A stretch of DNA of 64,000 nt from Comamonas thiooxydans (GTDB taxonomy: Bacteria; Pseudomonadota; Gammaproteobacteria; Burkholderiales; Burkholderiaceae_C): NCBI RefSeq assembly GCF_002157685.2, contig NZ_AP026738.1:5456001-5520000 (forward strand), in the 5' to 3' direction. Numbering within the stretch: position 1 is the stretch's first letter; every line of letters begins with the position of its first letter. Positions 33,596-43,006 of the stretch are shown piece by piece. A program made the position numbers and the translations under genes. A model generated the notes under the pieces. It worked only from the letters and a program-made list of their open reading frames with translations, was not told where the DNA came from and did not search any database.

Positions 33596-34846
33596 TCAGG
33601 CATAAGCCAGACCGGTGGCCACGCCGCCGAACAGGTCGCCCTCGACCTGCGGCACATCCGGGAAAGCGCCCCTGAGCGCATCGCGCAAGGTGCGCAAGGC
33701 CGACGAGCCGCCGGTCAGATAGATGGCGTCTGGCGCCGCGACGCCGGCCTGGCGCACACAGTCCTGCGCACATTCAACGACCTGCAGCAGCAAGGCCTGC
33801 AACTGCTCCTGCAGAACCTGCGGGGAGATGGCCGCCGGCAGGTCTTGCTCCAGCCAGTCCAGCGCTATGGCCGAGGCCGCATGGCTTTGCGAAGCCGCAA
33901 TCTTGGCCTGCTCCACCGCATCGGCCAGCCTATGGCCTTCACGCCAATCCAGTACCTTCATCAGGCGCTGGTGCAGTTGCGGATCGCTGTAATCGCTCTT
34001 GAGACCGCGCGCCGAAGCCAGGGCCTTGGCTGTGTACAGCCACTGGATCAGATGCCAGGTGGAGAGATCGAAGAACACACTGCTGGGCACCTCGCGCCCG
34101 CTGGGGCCGATGTGCTTGTAGCCCAGCAGCGGCATGACCTGGGCCACGTTGAGGCGATGGTCGAAATCCGTGCCCCCGATATGCACGCCGGTGGTGGCAA
34201 GAATGTCCTGAGTACGGTCTGCATGTCCGGCCTGTTGCGGGCCCAGACGCACCACCGTGAAGTCCGAGGTGCCGCCGCCGATATCGACCACCAGCACCAG
34301 TTGTTCCTCGCCCAGGCGCTGCTCGTAGTCCAGTGCCGCCGCAATCGGCTCCAGCTGAAAGCTGACTTCGCCCAGACCGGCGGCGCGCGCCGCAGCGGCC
34401 AGGGCATCCTGTGCCTGGCGGTCTCGCTCCGGGTGCTCGTCGACAAAATGCACGGGACGCCCCAGCACCACACGCTCCGGCAGACGGCCGTCCAGCGCCC
34501 GACGTGCCTGATCGGCCACACGCTTGAGAAAGATCGCGATGATGTCCTGATAGCTGACGAGCTGCTCGTGCACTGCGGTCTTTTCCAGCAGCAGGCTGCT
34601 GCCTAGCAGGCTTTTGAGGGAACGCATCAAGCGCCCTTCCTCGCCCGCCAGATACTGCTGCATGGCATCGCGGCCGAAATGCGTGCTGTGCTCTTCGGTA
34701 TTGAAGAACAGCGCCGTGGGCATGCCGGTGGCAGCCCCTTCCAGAGGCAGCAAAGTTGCGGTCTTGCCAGGCAGGCGATAGGCAGCAGCAGAGTTGGAGG
34801 TTCCGAAATCGATGCCCAGAGTGGCAGGCGTGAGAGCTGTGGTCAT
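33596..34846 (-). CDS. Short Hsp70-family protein (YegD-like)
   Basis: 416 residues: the actin-like ATPase domain without the C-terminal substrate-binding domain of DnaK (about 640). The phosphate-1 motif is LGIDFGTSNSAAAYR, phosphate-2 is LVVDIGGGTSDFTVV, and the adenosine motif is IYLTGGSSALRTLRDAL. These match the YegD subfamily of truncated Hsp70s, whose clients are unknown. The start at 34846 is chosen because it begins just before the first motif. It is the last of three minus-strand genes but is separated from the VOC gene by 117 nt. Confidence 0.85.
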   Translation of the reverse strand: MTTALTPATLGIDFGTSNSAAAYRLPGKTATLLPLEGAATGMPTALFFNTEEHSTHFGRDAMQQYLAGEEGRLMRSLKSLLGSSLLLEKTAVHEQLVSYQDIIAIFLKRVADQARRALDGRLPERVVLGRPVHFVDEHPERDRQAQDALAAAARAAGLGEVSFQLEPIAAALDYEQRLGEEQLVLVVDIGGGTSDFTVVRLGPQQAGHADRTQDILATTGVHIGGTDFDHRLNVAQVMPLLGYKHIGPSGREVPSSVFFDLSTWHLIQWLYTAKALASARGLKSDYSDPQLHQRLMKVLDWREGHRLADAVEQAKIAASQSHAASAIALDWLEQDLPAAISPQVLQEQLQALLLQVVECAQDCVRQAGVAAPDAIYLTGGSSALRTLRDALRGAFPDVPQVEGDLFGGVATGLAYA

Positions 34847-34963
34847 GAAAGGCGGCGCTGCGCCGCAGCGGCCCGCAAAGGCTGCCGCAGTCGCAACGAA
34901 AACGCCCACCGAAGTGGGCATGGGTGTCAGCGGGGGCGCTATTCTAGCGCCCCCTTATTGGGC

Positions 34964-35785
34964 CTAGGCGGCGGCGGTTTCCACCCCGGTCCCGGAATGC
35001 TGTGCCAGCTCGAGGTGCACCCCGTGGGTGGCGACTTCGTCCAGTGCCCCTGCTACCGCCTGCTGCGGCACCGACAGTGCGACGGCATAAGGGCCTTCGC
35101 CGCGCGTGGCCAGTCTTTGGGCCAGGGGGCCCTCAGCCTTGACGGGTGCGGCCAGCACCAGCTCGGTGGTGCCCAGACCCAGCGATACCTGCTGCGTGCT
35201 GCCGTCGGTCGAGACCCGTAGCGCGCCGACGCTCACTGCATCGCCAAGCAATGCCCGCCAGCGCGCCAGGCTGGCCTGCAGATCCTTGACCGCCACTTCC
35301 AGGCGAGCCACGCCGGTCGCGCCATTGGGATGCACGCGGGCCTGGCCTTCGGGCACGCGCAAGGCACGCGGCGTCAGGTCGCCGCACAGAAACGGAAGAT
35401 CCTGGCTTTGGGCGCGTGCATTGCGCCAGCGCAGCTGCTCTCCGTCGGGACGCAGACGTCCGCCCTCGTAAGGGGCTTCATAGCCCAGACCGCGCGCCCG
35501 GGCCGCCGCCACCACGGCGCCGGTCTCGGAAGGCAGCAGCGCGAAGTCGACCAGCCCTTCACCATGCTGCTGCAGCTGCTGCCACCAGCGCTCATCGGGC
35601 GCGGGGGCACGCCAGGCGATCAGTTCGAAATAGGCACCGTCGGCAAAGACCACCAGGGCGTTGTGCGTCGAGCGCCCGGGGTGCTCGCCGCCGCGCAGCA
35701 CGTTGAAACCCAGGGACTGATAGTCGGCAATCGTGCGTTCCAGGTCCTGGACCGCGATGACGATATGGTCGAGTGGCAAGCTCAT
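34964..35785 (-). CDS. VOC-superfamily protein (glyoxalase-like domain)
   Basis: 273 residues with two repeats of the vicinal-oxygen-chelate fold. The first begins LPLDHIVIAVQDLERTIADYQSLGFNV and includes THNALVVFADGAYFELIAW; the second begins GVARLEVAVKDLQASLARW. The family includes glyoxalases, extradiol dioxygenases and resistance proteins; the substrate is unknown. The start at 35785 follows the downstream OsmC stop by 23 nt, so the two are likely co-transcribed, divergently from the transporter-monooxygenase operon. Confidence 0.85.
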   Translation of the reverse strand: MSLPLDHIVIAVQDLERTIADYQSLGFNVLRGGEHPGRSTHNALVVFADGAYFELIAWRAPAPDERWWQQLQQHGEGLVDFALLPSETGAVVAAARARGLGYEAPYEGGRLRPDGEQLRWRNARAQSQDLPFLCGDLTPRALRVPEGQARVHPNGATGVARLEVAVKDLQASLARWRALLGDAVSVGALRVSTDGSTQQVSLGLGTTELVLAAPVKAEGPLAQRLATRGEGPYAVALSVPQQAVAGALDEVATHGVHLELAQHSGTGVETAAA

Positions 35786-35808
35786 GCAAAAGTCTTTCCA
35801 AAAGGTTC

Positions 35809-36360
35809 TCAGGCCGCCAGGCGCTCGGGCGCGCTGGAGTCGGTATGGCGCACCTCGGCGCGGATGGACTGGGGGTTGCGCAGCAGGTTGAGGATGGGGC
35901 AAGTTCTCTCCACAGCCTCGAACAGCGCATCGATCTCGGCGCGGCTGGCCGGCGAATCGATATGCACGGTGTAGCCGATATCGTGCGGCCAGATCGGTGT
36001 CGCCTCGTGGCCGGGCTTGCCGCCGCGCGGGTCGATGACGCCCGTGACCTCGACTTCGAGGCTCTCCAGCGGCACCTGGCGCTCGGCCGCCTGGATCAGA
36101 AAGATATGGGTCACGCAGGTGCCCAGCACGCCCAGTTGCAGCTCGGGAGAGCTTGGGCCCAGGTTGTAGCCTGCGAAGTCGGGTGGGCTGTCGCTGATGA
36201 CCTGGTGCTCGCGGATGCGCAGACGGCGCACGCCGCTGCGCCCCTCGGCACGCACGCTGGCCTTGAGTCTGGCGGCCTGGGCCGTGCCCGCCGCAATGGC
36301 GGCGCTGCGTGCCAGCACAGCCGCGCGTTTTTCGGAAAGATATTCGTTGAGATGACTCAT
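35809..36360 (-). CDS. OsmC-family protein
   Basis: 183 residues. The two conserved cysteines of OsmC/Ohr-type proteins appear in LGVLGTCVTHIFLIQAA and ERTCPILNLLRNP. Family members reduce organic hydroperoxides with thiols, but this branch (longer N-terminus, SEKRAAVLARSAAIAAGTAQAARLKA) is uncharacterised. The start at 36360 (MSHLNEYLSEKR) is preferred over an upstream Met. It lies directly upstream of the VOC gene and diverges from the binding-protein operon with a 239-bp shared promoter region. Confidence 0.87.
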   Translation of the reverse strand: MSHLNEYLSEKRAAVLARSAAIAAGTAQAARLKASVRAEGRSGVRRLRIREHQVISDSPPDFAGYNLGPSSPELQLGVLGTCVTHIFLIQAAERQVPLESLEVEVTGVIDPRGGKPGHEATPIWPHDIGYTVHIDSPASRAEIDALFEAVERTCPILNLLRNPQSIRAEVRHTDSSAPERLAA

Positions 36361-36599
36361 GAGCGGGCTTTCGATAAAGGAATGCCAGGCCATTGTTGTG
36401 AGAGCGGCACGCCGGACCAACAAAGGAATTCGTCTGCGCTTATGCGCTCAGCAAATATGCAGGCTCGCGCTTCTTAGTTGTTTTTCGAATAACGATGCTA
36501 CTCAATATATGAGCACGAATATTTGGCGTCGATAGCATGAAAACCATGAATTCGGTCGGTCGCTGCGGCGATGCGTCCGGAACCTGAGTTTTCAACGCC

Positions 36600-38327
36600 A
36601 TGTGGCGACGAGGTATGAACGTGTTTTTCCCTTTGCAGACGGATCCATCGATAAAACAACCGGTGAACAAACCCGCCCAACGCCGCGCCCTATGGGCCGC
36701 AGTGGCGGTACTGACGGGCAGCATGCTGCTGGCCGGCTGCTCCAGGCAATCCGGCACGGCCCAGGCCGGCGCCTCGGCGGAACCGATCCAGGGCGGCACC
36801 TTGGTCTACCTCGAACAGCAGGCACACACCAATCTCTATCCGCCTGCCGGCGGCTTTTATCCCAACGGCGGCGTGCTCAACCAGATCACGGACAAGCTGA
36901 CCTACCAGGACCCCGAGACGCTGGAGATCCAGCCCTGGATCGCCGAGTCCTGGACCGTGAACGCCGATGCCACCGAGTACAGCTTCAAGCTGCGCTCCGG
37001 CGTGAGCTTCTCGGACGGATCGCCGCTGGACGCGGCCGCCGTGGCGCGCAACTTCGACACCTACGGACTGGGCAACAAGGCGCTCAAGCAGCCGGTTTCC
37101 GAGGTCATCAACAACTACGAACGCAGCGAAGTCGTCGATCCGCTGACCGTGAAATTCTTCTTCAAGAAACCCTCGCCGGGCTTTCTCCAGGGCACTTCGG
37201 TGATCGGCTCTGGCCTGGTCTCGCCGGCCACGCTGGATCGTCCGTTCGAGGAGCTTGGCGATGCCACGCGCATCATAGGTTCGGGCCCCTTTGTGGTGGC
37301 CAGCGAGACCCTGGGCAAGGAGCTGGTGCTCAAGGCACGCCAGGACTACCGCTGGGGCCCGGCCAAGCTGGCGCACCAGGGCCGTGCGCGCCTGGATGAA
37401 GTCAAGTTCATCGTCACGCCCGAGGACAGCGTACGCATCGGCGCGCTGCTGGCCGGCCAGGCCGGCTTCATCCGCCAGGTCCAAGCCTATGACGAAAAGC
37501 GCGTGGAGCAACAGAAGTTCAGCATCTACGCGCCGTCCACGCGCGGTGTGAACAACAGCATCGCCATCCGCCCCGACAACGCCCTGGTGGCCGACCTCAA
37601 GGTACGCCAGGCCCTGCTGCATGGCACCAATACCAAGGAGATCGTGGAAACCCTGTTCTCGCCGCGCTACCCGCAGGCACGTTCGGTGATCGCCTCCACG
37701 GCAGCCGGTTATGTGGACCTGTCAGCCAAGCTGGTCTTTGACGAGGCCAGGGCCAGACAATTGCTCGACGAGGCCGGCTGGAGCCTGGGCGCCAACGGCC
37801 TGCGCCAGAAGAACGGCCAGGACTTCGTGCTCTCGACCTACGAATCCCTGCCCCAGCCGCAGAACAAGGAGACCCTGCAGCTCGTGGCCCAGCAATGGGC
37901 CAGGCTGGGCATCAAGCTCAATGTGCTGGCCGGAGACTCGGGCAGCCGTACGGTGGACACGCTGGACCCCGACAAGACCGGTGTGCTGCCGGGCATGGTG
38001 GGCCGCGCCGACCCCGACGTGATCAAAAGCAACTACTACCCGAGCAACCGCAATGTGCTGCTGCAAAAAGGCGGCGTGAGCCAGAAGGTCAAATCCTTCG
38101 AGGACAGCAAGCTCAACCGCCTGTTCGATGCCATCGCGGCCGAGACCGATGCCAACCGGCGCCTCGCACTGACCGGCGAGGTACAGAACTATCTGATCGA
38201 CCAGGCCTATGTGATCCCGATCTTCGAGGAACCCCAGGCCTTCGCGGGTGCGACCTGGGTGCGTGAGGTGGGCTTCGAGGCCGTGGGCCGTCCCAGCTTC
38301 TACAGCACCTGGCTGGCCAAGCGCTGA
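36600..38327 (+). CDS. ABC transporter substrate-binding lipoprotein, peptide/opine (family 5) type
   Basis: Up to 575 residues. A lipoprotein signal ends in LTGSMLLAGC. The mature protein has the family 5 pattern GGTLVYLEQQ, YQDPETLEIQPWIAESWTVNADATEYSFKLRSGVSFSDGSPLDAAAVARNFD. The start is uncertain: 36600, ATG 36615 or GTG 36663 (the last gives the most normal signal peptide, but no site shows a good Shine-Dalgarno). It opens an operon with two permeases, a double ATPase, a luciferase-like monooxygenase and two CMD proteins. From memory, it resembles the KPN_01854 family always found with those partners. Confidence 0.88.
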   Translation: MWRRGMNVFFPLQTDPSIKQPVNKPAQRRALWAAVAVLTGSMLLAGCSRQSGTAQAGASAEPIQGGTLVYLEQQAHTNLYPPAGGFYPNGGVLNQITDKLTYQDPETLEIQPWIAESWTVNADATEYSFKLRSGVSFSDGSPLDAAAVARNFDTYGLGNKALKQPVSEVINNYERSEVVDPLTVKFFFKKPSPGFLQGTSVIGSGLVSPATLDRPFEELGDATRIIGSGPFVVASETLGKELVLKARQDYRWGPAKLAHQGRARLDEVKFIVTPEDSVRIGALLAGQAGFIRQVQAYDEKRVEQQKFSIYAPSTRGVNNSIAIRPDNALVADLKVRQALLHGTNTKEIVETLFSPRYPQARSVIASTAAGYVDLSAKLVFDEARARQLLDEAGWSLGANGLRQKNGQDFVLSTYESLPQPQNKETLQLVAQQWARLGIKLNVLAGDSGSRTVDTLDPDKTGVLPGMVGRADPDVIKSNYYPSNRNVLLQKGGVSQKVKSFEDSKLNRLFDAIAAETDANRRLALTGEVQNYLIDQAYVIPIFEEPQAFAGATWVREVGFEAVGRPSFYSTWLAKR

Positions 38328-38342
38328 CAAAGGAATCGCCCC

Positions 38343-39290
38343 ATGCCTCGCCGCTATCTGCTCGGCCGCATCGCCCAGGCCGCCCTGGTGCTGTGGGCGG
38401 CTTTCACAGCCTCCTTCATCTTGCTGCAGTTGTTGCCGGGCGACGCCGTGCTGATCAAGTTCCTGAACCCCGAACTGGGCCTGGGCCCGCAGGAGATCGC
38501 CGACATCCGCGCCGCCTACGGAGCCGACCAGCCCGTCTGGCAGCAATACCTGCACACGCTTGCTCAGTTCCTCACGGGCCATTTCGGCTACTCCTTGCAG
38601 GCCGGCGTGCCCGTGAGCCAGGGCCTGGCCACCAGCCTGCCGCCCACACTGCGCCTGGCAGGCCTGGGCTTTTCCACGGCGGCGCTGCTGGCCATCGCTC
38701 TGGCGGCTGCGGCCAGCCTCGCGCCTCTGGCCTGGCTGCGCAATGTCCTGCAAGCCCTGCCCTCGGTCTTTGTCTCCGTGCCCGTGTTCTGGCTGGGCAT
38801 CATGCTGATCCAGGTCCTGTCCTTCCGTCTGGGCTGGATTCCCGTCATCAATCCCGGCCCCTGGGAAGGCCTGATCCTGCCCACGCTGACGCTGGCCGTC
38901 CCGATTTCGGCGCCGCTGGCCCAGATCCTGCTGCGCAATATCGACACCGTGCTGGCCCAGCCTTTCGTGGCCGTGGCGCGCGCCAAAGGCGCTTCTCGCG
39001 CCTGGGTGCTGCTGCACCACGTAGCGCGCAATGCCCTGCTTCCGACCTTGACGATTGCCGGCGTGCTGTTCGGCGAGCTGCTGGCCGGTGCCGTGGTCAC
39101 CGAGGCCGTGTTCGGCCTCAACGGCCTGGGCACGCTGACCCAGCAGGCCGTGGGCAACCAGGACACGGCCGTGCTCCAGGCCGTGGTGGTCGTCTCGGCC
39201 ACCGCCTTCGTGCTCATCAACCTCGCCGTGGACCTGCTCTACCCGCTGCTCGATCCCCGTTTGCGTCATTCTGTGGAGAACCGGGCATGA
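38343..39290 (+). CDS. ABC transporter permease (DppB-like)
   Basis: 315 residues with about six membrane helices. The N-terminal region LLGRIAQAALVLWAAFTASFILLQLLPGD is typical of DppB/OppB permeases, and the cytoplasmic loop AVARAKGASRAWVLLHHVARNALLPTL is the EAA motif that contacts the ATPase. It starts 15 nt after the binding protein and overlaps the next permease gene by ATGA. Confidence 0.92.
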   Translation: MPRRYLLGRIAQAALVLWAAFTASFILLQLLPGDAVLIKFLNPELGLGPQEIADIRAAYGADQPVWQQYLHTLAQFLTGHFGYSLQAGVPVSQGLATSLPPTLRLAGLGFSTAALLAIALAAAASLAPLAWLRNVLQALPSVFVSVPVFWLGIMLIQVLSFRLGWIPVINPGPWEGLILPTLTLAVPISAPLAQILLRNIDTVLAQPFVAVARAKGASRAWVLLHHVARNALLPTLTIAGVLFGELLAGAVVTEAVFGLNGLGTLTQQAVGNQDTAVLQAVVVVSATAFVLINLAVDLLYPLLDPRLRHSVENRA

Positions 39291-40225
39291 ACACCGCCGT
39301 CTCGTCCATCATTCCCACGCCCCTGGGCTCCAGCGCCGCGTCGTCCGCAGCGCCCAGGCCGGCGCCCCCGCCGGCACCGACACCGGCCGCAAAAAGCCTG
39401 CGCCCCGTCCTGATCGATCTGCAAAGGCTCAGGCGCCTGCCGCCCACGCTGGCCCTTGCCTGGCTGGTGATTGCCACCGCCGCGCTGTGGGCCCTGGTTC
39501 CGGGCTGGTTTGCACATCAGAACCCCGTCGTCGGCCAGGCCGGCCAGCAGCTGCTGGAGCCCGGCCTCGCGCACTGGCTTGGCACGGATGCGCTGGGACG
39601 TGATCTCTGGGCCCGCGTGGTGCATGGCTCGGTGCACTCCTTGTCGGGTGCCTTCCTCGCCGTGGCCGTGGGCCTGATGGCGGGCACGCTGATCGGCCTG
39701 CTGGCCGGTGCCACGGGCGGCCGTGTCGATGATGCGCTGATGCGCCTCGTTGACCTGCTGCTGGCCGTGCCCTCGCTGCTGCTGTCGCTGACCATCATCA
39801 TCTTGCTGGGCTTTGGCACCATCAATGCGGCCATCGCCGTGGGGGTGGCATCCGTGGCTGGCTTCGCGCGCCTGGTGCGCTCCGAAGTGGTTCGCGTGCG
39901 GCGCTCCGACTATGTGGAGGCGGCCTTCGGCAGCGGCGGACGCTTTGCCGCCGTACTGTGGCGCCATGTACTACCCAATTCGCTGACCTCGGTGGTGGCC
40001 CTGGCCGCGCTGCAGTTCGGCTCGGCCATCCTGTCGATTTCCACGCTGGGCTTTCTGGGCTACGGCGCGCCGCCTCCCACGCCCGAGTGGGGTCTGCTGA
40101 TCGCCGAAGGGCGCAACTACATCGCCACTGCCTGGTGGCTGACCACGGCACCAGGCCTGGTCGTGGTGGCCGTGGTGCTGGCAGCAAACCGCATCGGCGC
40201 CTCCTTCGCGCGGAGGCCGGCATGA
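39287..40225 (+). CDS. ABC transporter permease (DppC-like)
   Basis: 312 residues. A Pro/Ala-rich cytoplasmic N-terminus (about 55 residues, unusually long) is followed by a first helix and LGTDALGRDLWARVVHGSVHSL, the DppC signature. The EAA loop is EAAFGSGGRFAAVLWRHVLPNSLTSVVALAALQFG. It forms the membrane pore with the preceding DppB-like protein. ATGA overlaps at both ends suggest translational coupling. Confidence 0.92.
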   Translation: MNTAVSSIIPTPLGSSAASSAAPRPAPPPAPTPAAKSLRPVLIDLQRLRRLPPTLALAWLVIATAALWALVPGWFAHQNPVVGQAGQQLLEPGLAHWLGTDALGRDLWARVVHGSVHSLSGAFLAVAVGLMAGTLIGLLAGATGGRVDDALMRLVDLLLAVPSLLLSLTIIILLGFGTINAAIAVGVASVAGFARLVRSEVVRVRRSDYVEAAFGSGGRFAAVLWRHVLPNSLTSVVALAALQFGSAILSISTLGFLGYGAPPPTPEWGLLIAEGRNYIATAWWLTTAPGLVVVAVVLAANRIGASFARRPA

Positions 40226-41907
40226 GTACCCTGCTGCAAGACCGCCCCGCCATTGCAACCCCTGCCGTAGCCGCTGCCCCGCTGCTCGAAGTCCAGGACC
40301 TGGTCATCGCCTACCGCGACCACGGCGGTCAGGAGCAGCGCGTGGTCCACGGTCTGTCGTTTTCAATAGCACCGGGTGAGGTCGTGGCCCTGGTCGGCGA
40401 ATCGGGCTCGGGCAAGACCACCACGGCCCAGGCCGTGATCGGCCTGCTGGCTGACAACGGACGCCGCGAGCAAGGCAGCATCCGGCTGCAGGGCACCGAA
40501 GTCTCGGAATGGAACGCCACGCGCTGGAACAGTATTCGCGGCCGCGTGGTCAGCCTGGTGCCGCAGGACCCGACCACCTCGCTCAATCCCGTGCGCACCG
40601 TGGGCGACCAGGTAGGCGAAATACTGCGCATCCATGGCCTGCGTGACCGCGCGGCCGTCGAGGCGCGCGTGATCGATCTGCTGGCCCGAGTGGGCCTGTC
40701 CCAGCCCGCATTGCGCGCGCGCCAGTATCCGCACGAGCTGTCGGGCGGCATGCGCCAGCGGGTGCTGATCGCCATCGCCATCGCGCTGCGGCCTGCCCTC
40801 ATCATTGCCGACGAGCCCACGAGCGCGCTGGATGTCACGGTGCAACGGCGCATCCTGGATCTGATCGACGAGCTGCGCCGCGAGACCGGCACCGCCGTGC
40901 TGCTGGTCACCCACGATCTGGGCGTGGCCGCAGACCGTGCTCATCGCCTCATCGTCATGCAGGGCGGTCGTATCCAGGAGCAAGGACCGACGCTGGAGCT
41001 TCTGCGCAAACCGCAAAGCGCCTATACGCGCCGCTTGCTGTCGGACGCACCTTCACTCACGCCCGCCCCTCGTCGCACACCGCCCGCGGCGGCGACCGTC
41101 ACCGAGGACTGGGCCATCGAGGTCGAGGACCTTGTTCACGACTTCCATGCCCCCGGCCAGGGGCGCGGCGTTTTCCGCGCCGTGGACGGCGTGTCGCTGC
41201 GCCTGCGTCGGGGCTCCACGCATGCCATCGTCGGCGAGTCGGGCTCGGGCAAGACCACGACCATACGCGACATCGTGGGCCTGGCACGCCCTACATCGGG
41301 TCGCATCCGCATCGCCGGCGCCGAGCTCACGGGCCTGCGCGGCGAGGCCCTGCGCCAGCTGCGGCGCAAGGTTCAGCTGGTCTACCAGAACCCGTTCAGC
41401 TCGCTGGACCCGCGCCAGCGTGTCTTCGACATCATCGAGGAGCCACTGCTCAACTTCGAGCCACTGCCGCCCCGGGAGCGCCGCCAGCGCGTGCTTGACA
41501 TGCTCGAGCGCGTGGGCCTGCCGAGCGCCGTGCTCGAACGGCGCCCGCATGCGCTCTCGGGCGGCCAGCGCCAGCGCGTGGCGATTGCACGCGCCCTGGT
41601 GCTGCAACCGGAGGTGGTGGTACTGGACGAGGCCGTCTCGGCCCTGGACGTAACCGTGCAGGCCCAGATCCTCGCCCTGCTCGCGCAGTTGCAGCAGGAC
41701 CTGGGCCTGAGCTATCTCTTCATCTCGCACGACCTTGCCGTGGTGCGCCAGATCGCCGACACGGTGTCGGTGCTGCGCGCAGGCAAGGTGGTGGACGCAG
41801 GCAGCGTGGAGGACGTGTTCCTGCGCCCCACCAGCGACTACACGCGCGAACTCATGGACGCCATTCCCGGCAAAAGGAGCATTGATTTTGTCCCCCACCC
41901 CGCCTGA
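40222..41907 (+). CDS. Fused double ABC ATPase (DppD-DppF type)
   Basis: 561 residues containing two ATPase cassettes. The first has Walker A GESGSGKTT at 59-67, signature LSGGMRQRV and Walker B ALIIADEPTSALD. The second has Walker A at 338-346, VYQNPFSSLDPRQRV, signature LSGGQRQRVAIARALVL and VVLDEAVSALDV. In most peptide transporters these are two proteins. It energises the permease pair. The end overlaps the start of the monooxygenase gene by 20 nt. Confidence 0.93.
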   Translation: MSTLLQDRPAIATPAVAAAPLLEVQDLVIAYRDHGGQEQRVVHGLSFSIAPGEVVALVGESGSGKTTTAQAVIGLLADNGRREQGSIRLQGTEVSEWNATRWNSIRGRVVSLVPQDPTTSLNPVRTVGDQVGEILRIHGLRDRAAVEARVIDLLARVGLSQPALRARQYPHELSGGMRQRVLIAIAIALRPALIIADEPTSALDVTVQRRILDLIDELRRETGTAVLLVTHDLGVAADRAHRLIVMQGGRIQEQGPTLELLRKPQSAYTRRLLSDAPSLTPAPRRTPPAAATVTEDWAIEVEDLVHDFHAPGQGRGVFRAVDGVSLRLRRGSTHAIVGESGSGKTTTIRDIVGLARPTSGRIRIAGAELTGLRGEALRQLRRKVQLVYQNPFSSLDPRQRVFDIIEEPLLNFEPLPPRERRQRVLDMLERVGLPSAVLERRPHALSGGQRQRVAIARALVLQPEVVVLDEAVSALDVTVQAQILALLAQLQQDLGLSYLFISHDLAVVRQIADTVSVLRAGKVVDAGSVEDVFLRPTSDYTRELMDAIPGKRSIDFVPHPA

Positions 41908-43006
41908 CACTCTTGCTCGCGCGCGCCCGGCCCCGCGCCTGGGCTTCTTCAGCCGCCTGCTCGATGAGGTACCGGCCGGCGAACGCTACCGCCTGGTCAC
42001 CGAGCAGATCGCCCATGCCGAAGCCCAGGGCTTCGACTCGGCCTGGATCGCCCAGCATCATTTCCATGAAAGCGAGGGCGGCCTGCCCTCGCCCTTTGTC
42101 TTTCTCTCGCATGTGGCGGCGCGCACGCAGCGCATCCGCCTGGGCACGGGCGTGGTCACGCTGCCGCTGGAAAACGCGCTGCGCGTGGCCGAGGATGCGG
42201 CCGTGCTGGACCTGCTGTCGGACGGCCGCCTCGAAGTGGGGCTGGGCACGGGCGGTACGGCGGAGTCCTTCGAGGCCTTCGGCGTCACAGGCAGCGAGCG
42301 CGGCGCAGTCTTTGCGCGCAACTTCGCCGTGCTGCGGGATGCCTGGGCCGGGCGCGAGCTGGCAGGCGGCGTGCGCCTGTACCCTGCAGCCCCGCAGCTG
42401 CTGGAACGCGTCTGGCAGGCCACGTTCTCGGTCGAAGGCGGAGCACGCGCCGGCGCCAACGGGGACGGCCTGATGCTCTCGCGCACACAGCCCCGACCCG
42501 AAGGGCGCCCCCGGGCCACGCTGTCCGAAATACAGAACCCCATCATCGAGGCCTATCTCGCGGCCCTGCCCACAGGACGCGCACCGCGCATCCTGGCTTC
42601 GCGCACCCTGCTGGTTTCCGACCAGCGCGCCCAGGCACGGCAATGGGCCGAGGCCGGTCTGCGCCGCTCGGCCCTGCGTCATGCGGCCCTGGCTTCATCC
42701 GCGTCCACGCAATGGGCAACGCGCGTCGATCCACAGGCGCCGCTGCAGCAGCTCATTGAAGCCTATGACGTGCATGTGGGCACGCCCGAGGAGGTGATCG
42801 CCTCGCTGCGCGCCGACACGGCGCTGGCGCAAGCCACCGACATCGTGTTTCAGGTCCACTCCATTGACCCGCCGCACCAAGCCATTCTGCGCTCGATTGA
42901 GCTGACGGCATCCGTCGTGGCACCGGCTCTGGGCTGGCGCCGCAGCGAGACTCCCGCCAGCGCTTCCCACCCCCTAGTCCGGACCGAACTGCTTCAAGCT
43001 GCATGA
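41888..43006 (+). CDS. Luciferase-like flavin-dependent monooxygenase (LLM class)
   Basis: 372 residues from a TTG start with AGGAG 9 nt upstream. The bacterial luciferase fold is shown by LGFFSRLLDEVP, AHAEAQGFDSAWIAQHHFHESEGGLPSPFVFLSHVAART, IRLGTGVVTLPLENALRVAEDAAVLDLLSDGRLEVGLGTG and TPEEVIASL. LLM enzymes use reduced FMN and O2 to oxidise substrates such as sulfonates, thioethers or amines. No flavin reductase gene is nearby. From memory it fits the KPN_01858 family. It sits between the ABC transporter and two CMD proteins, so the transported compound is likely its substrate. Confidence 0.88.
   Translation: MSPTPPDTLARARPAPRLGFFSRLLDEVPAGERYRLVTEQIAHAEAQGFDSAWIAQHHFHESEGGLPSPFVFLSHVAARTQRIRLGTGVVTLPLENALRVAEDAAVLDLLSDGRLEVGLGTGGTAESFEAFGVTGSERGAVFARNFAVLRDAWAGRELAGGVRLYPAAPQLLERVWQATFSVEGGARAGANGDGLMLSRTQPRPEGRPRATLSEIQNPIIEAYLAALPTGRAPRILASRTLLVSDQRAQARQWAEAGLRRSALRHAALASSASTQWATRVDPQAPLQQLIEAYDVHVGTPEEVIASLRADTALAQATDIVFQVHSIDPPHQAILRSIELTASVVAPALGWRRSETPASASHPLVRTELLQAA

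Noticed and set aside
36361..36599. Promoter hexamers upstream of the binding-protein operon
   Set aside because: Several AT-rich hexamers (TTGTTT, TCAATA, ATATAT) can be paired, but none with good match and spacing, so no promoter was called.
38393..39286. Upstream frame extending the second permease through the first permease gene
   Set aside because: The first permease is unmistakable in another frame, and the ATGA junction at 39287 gives the natural start.
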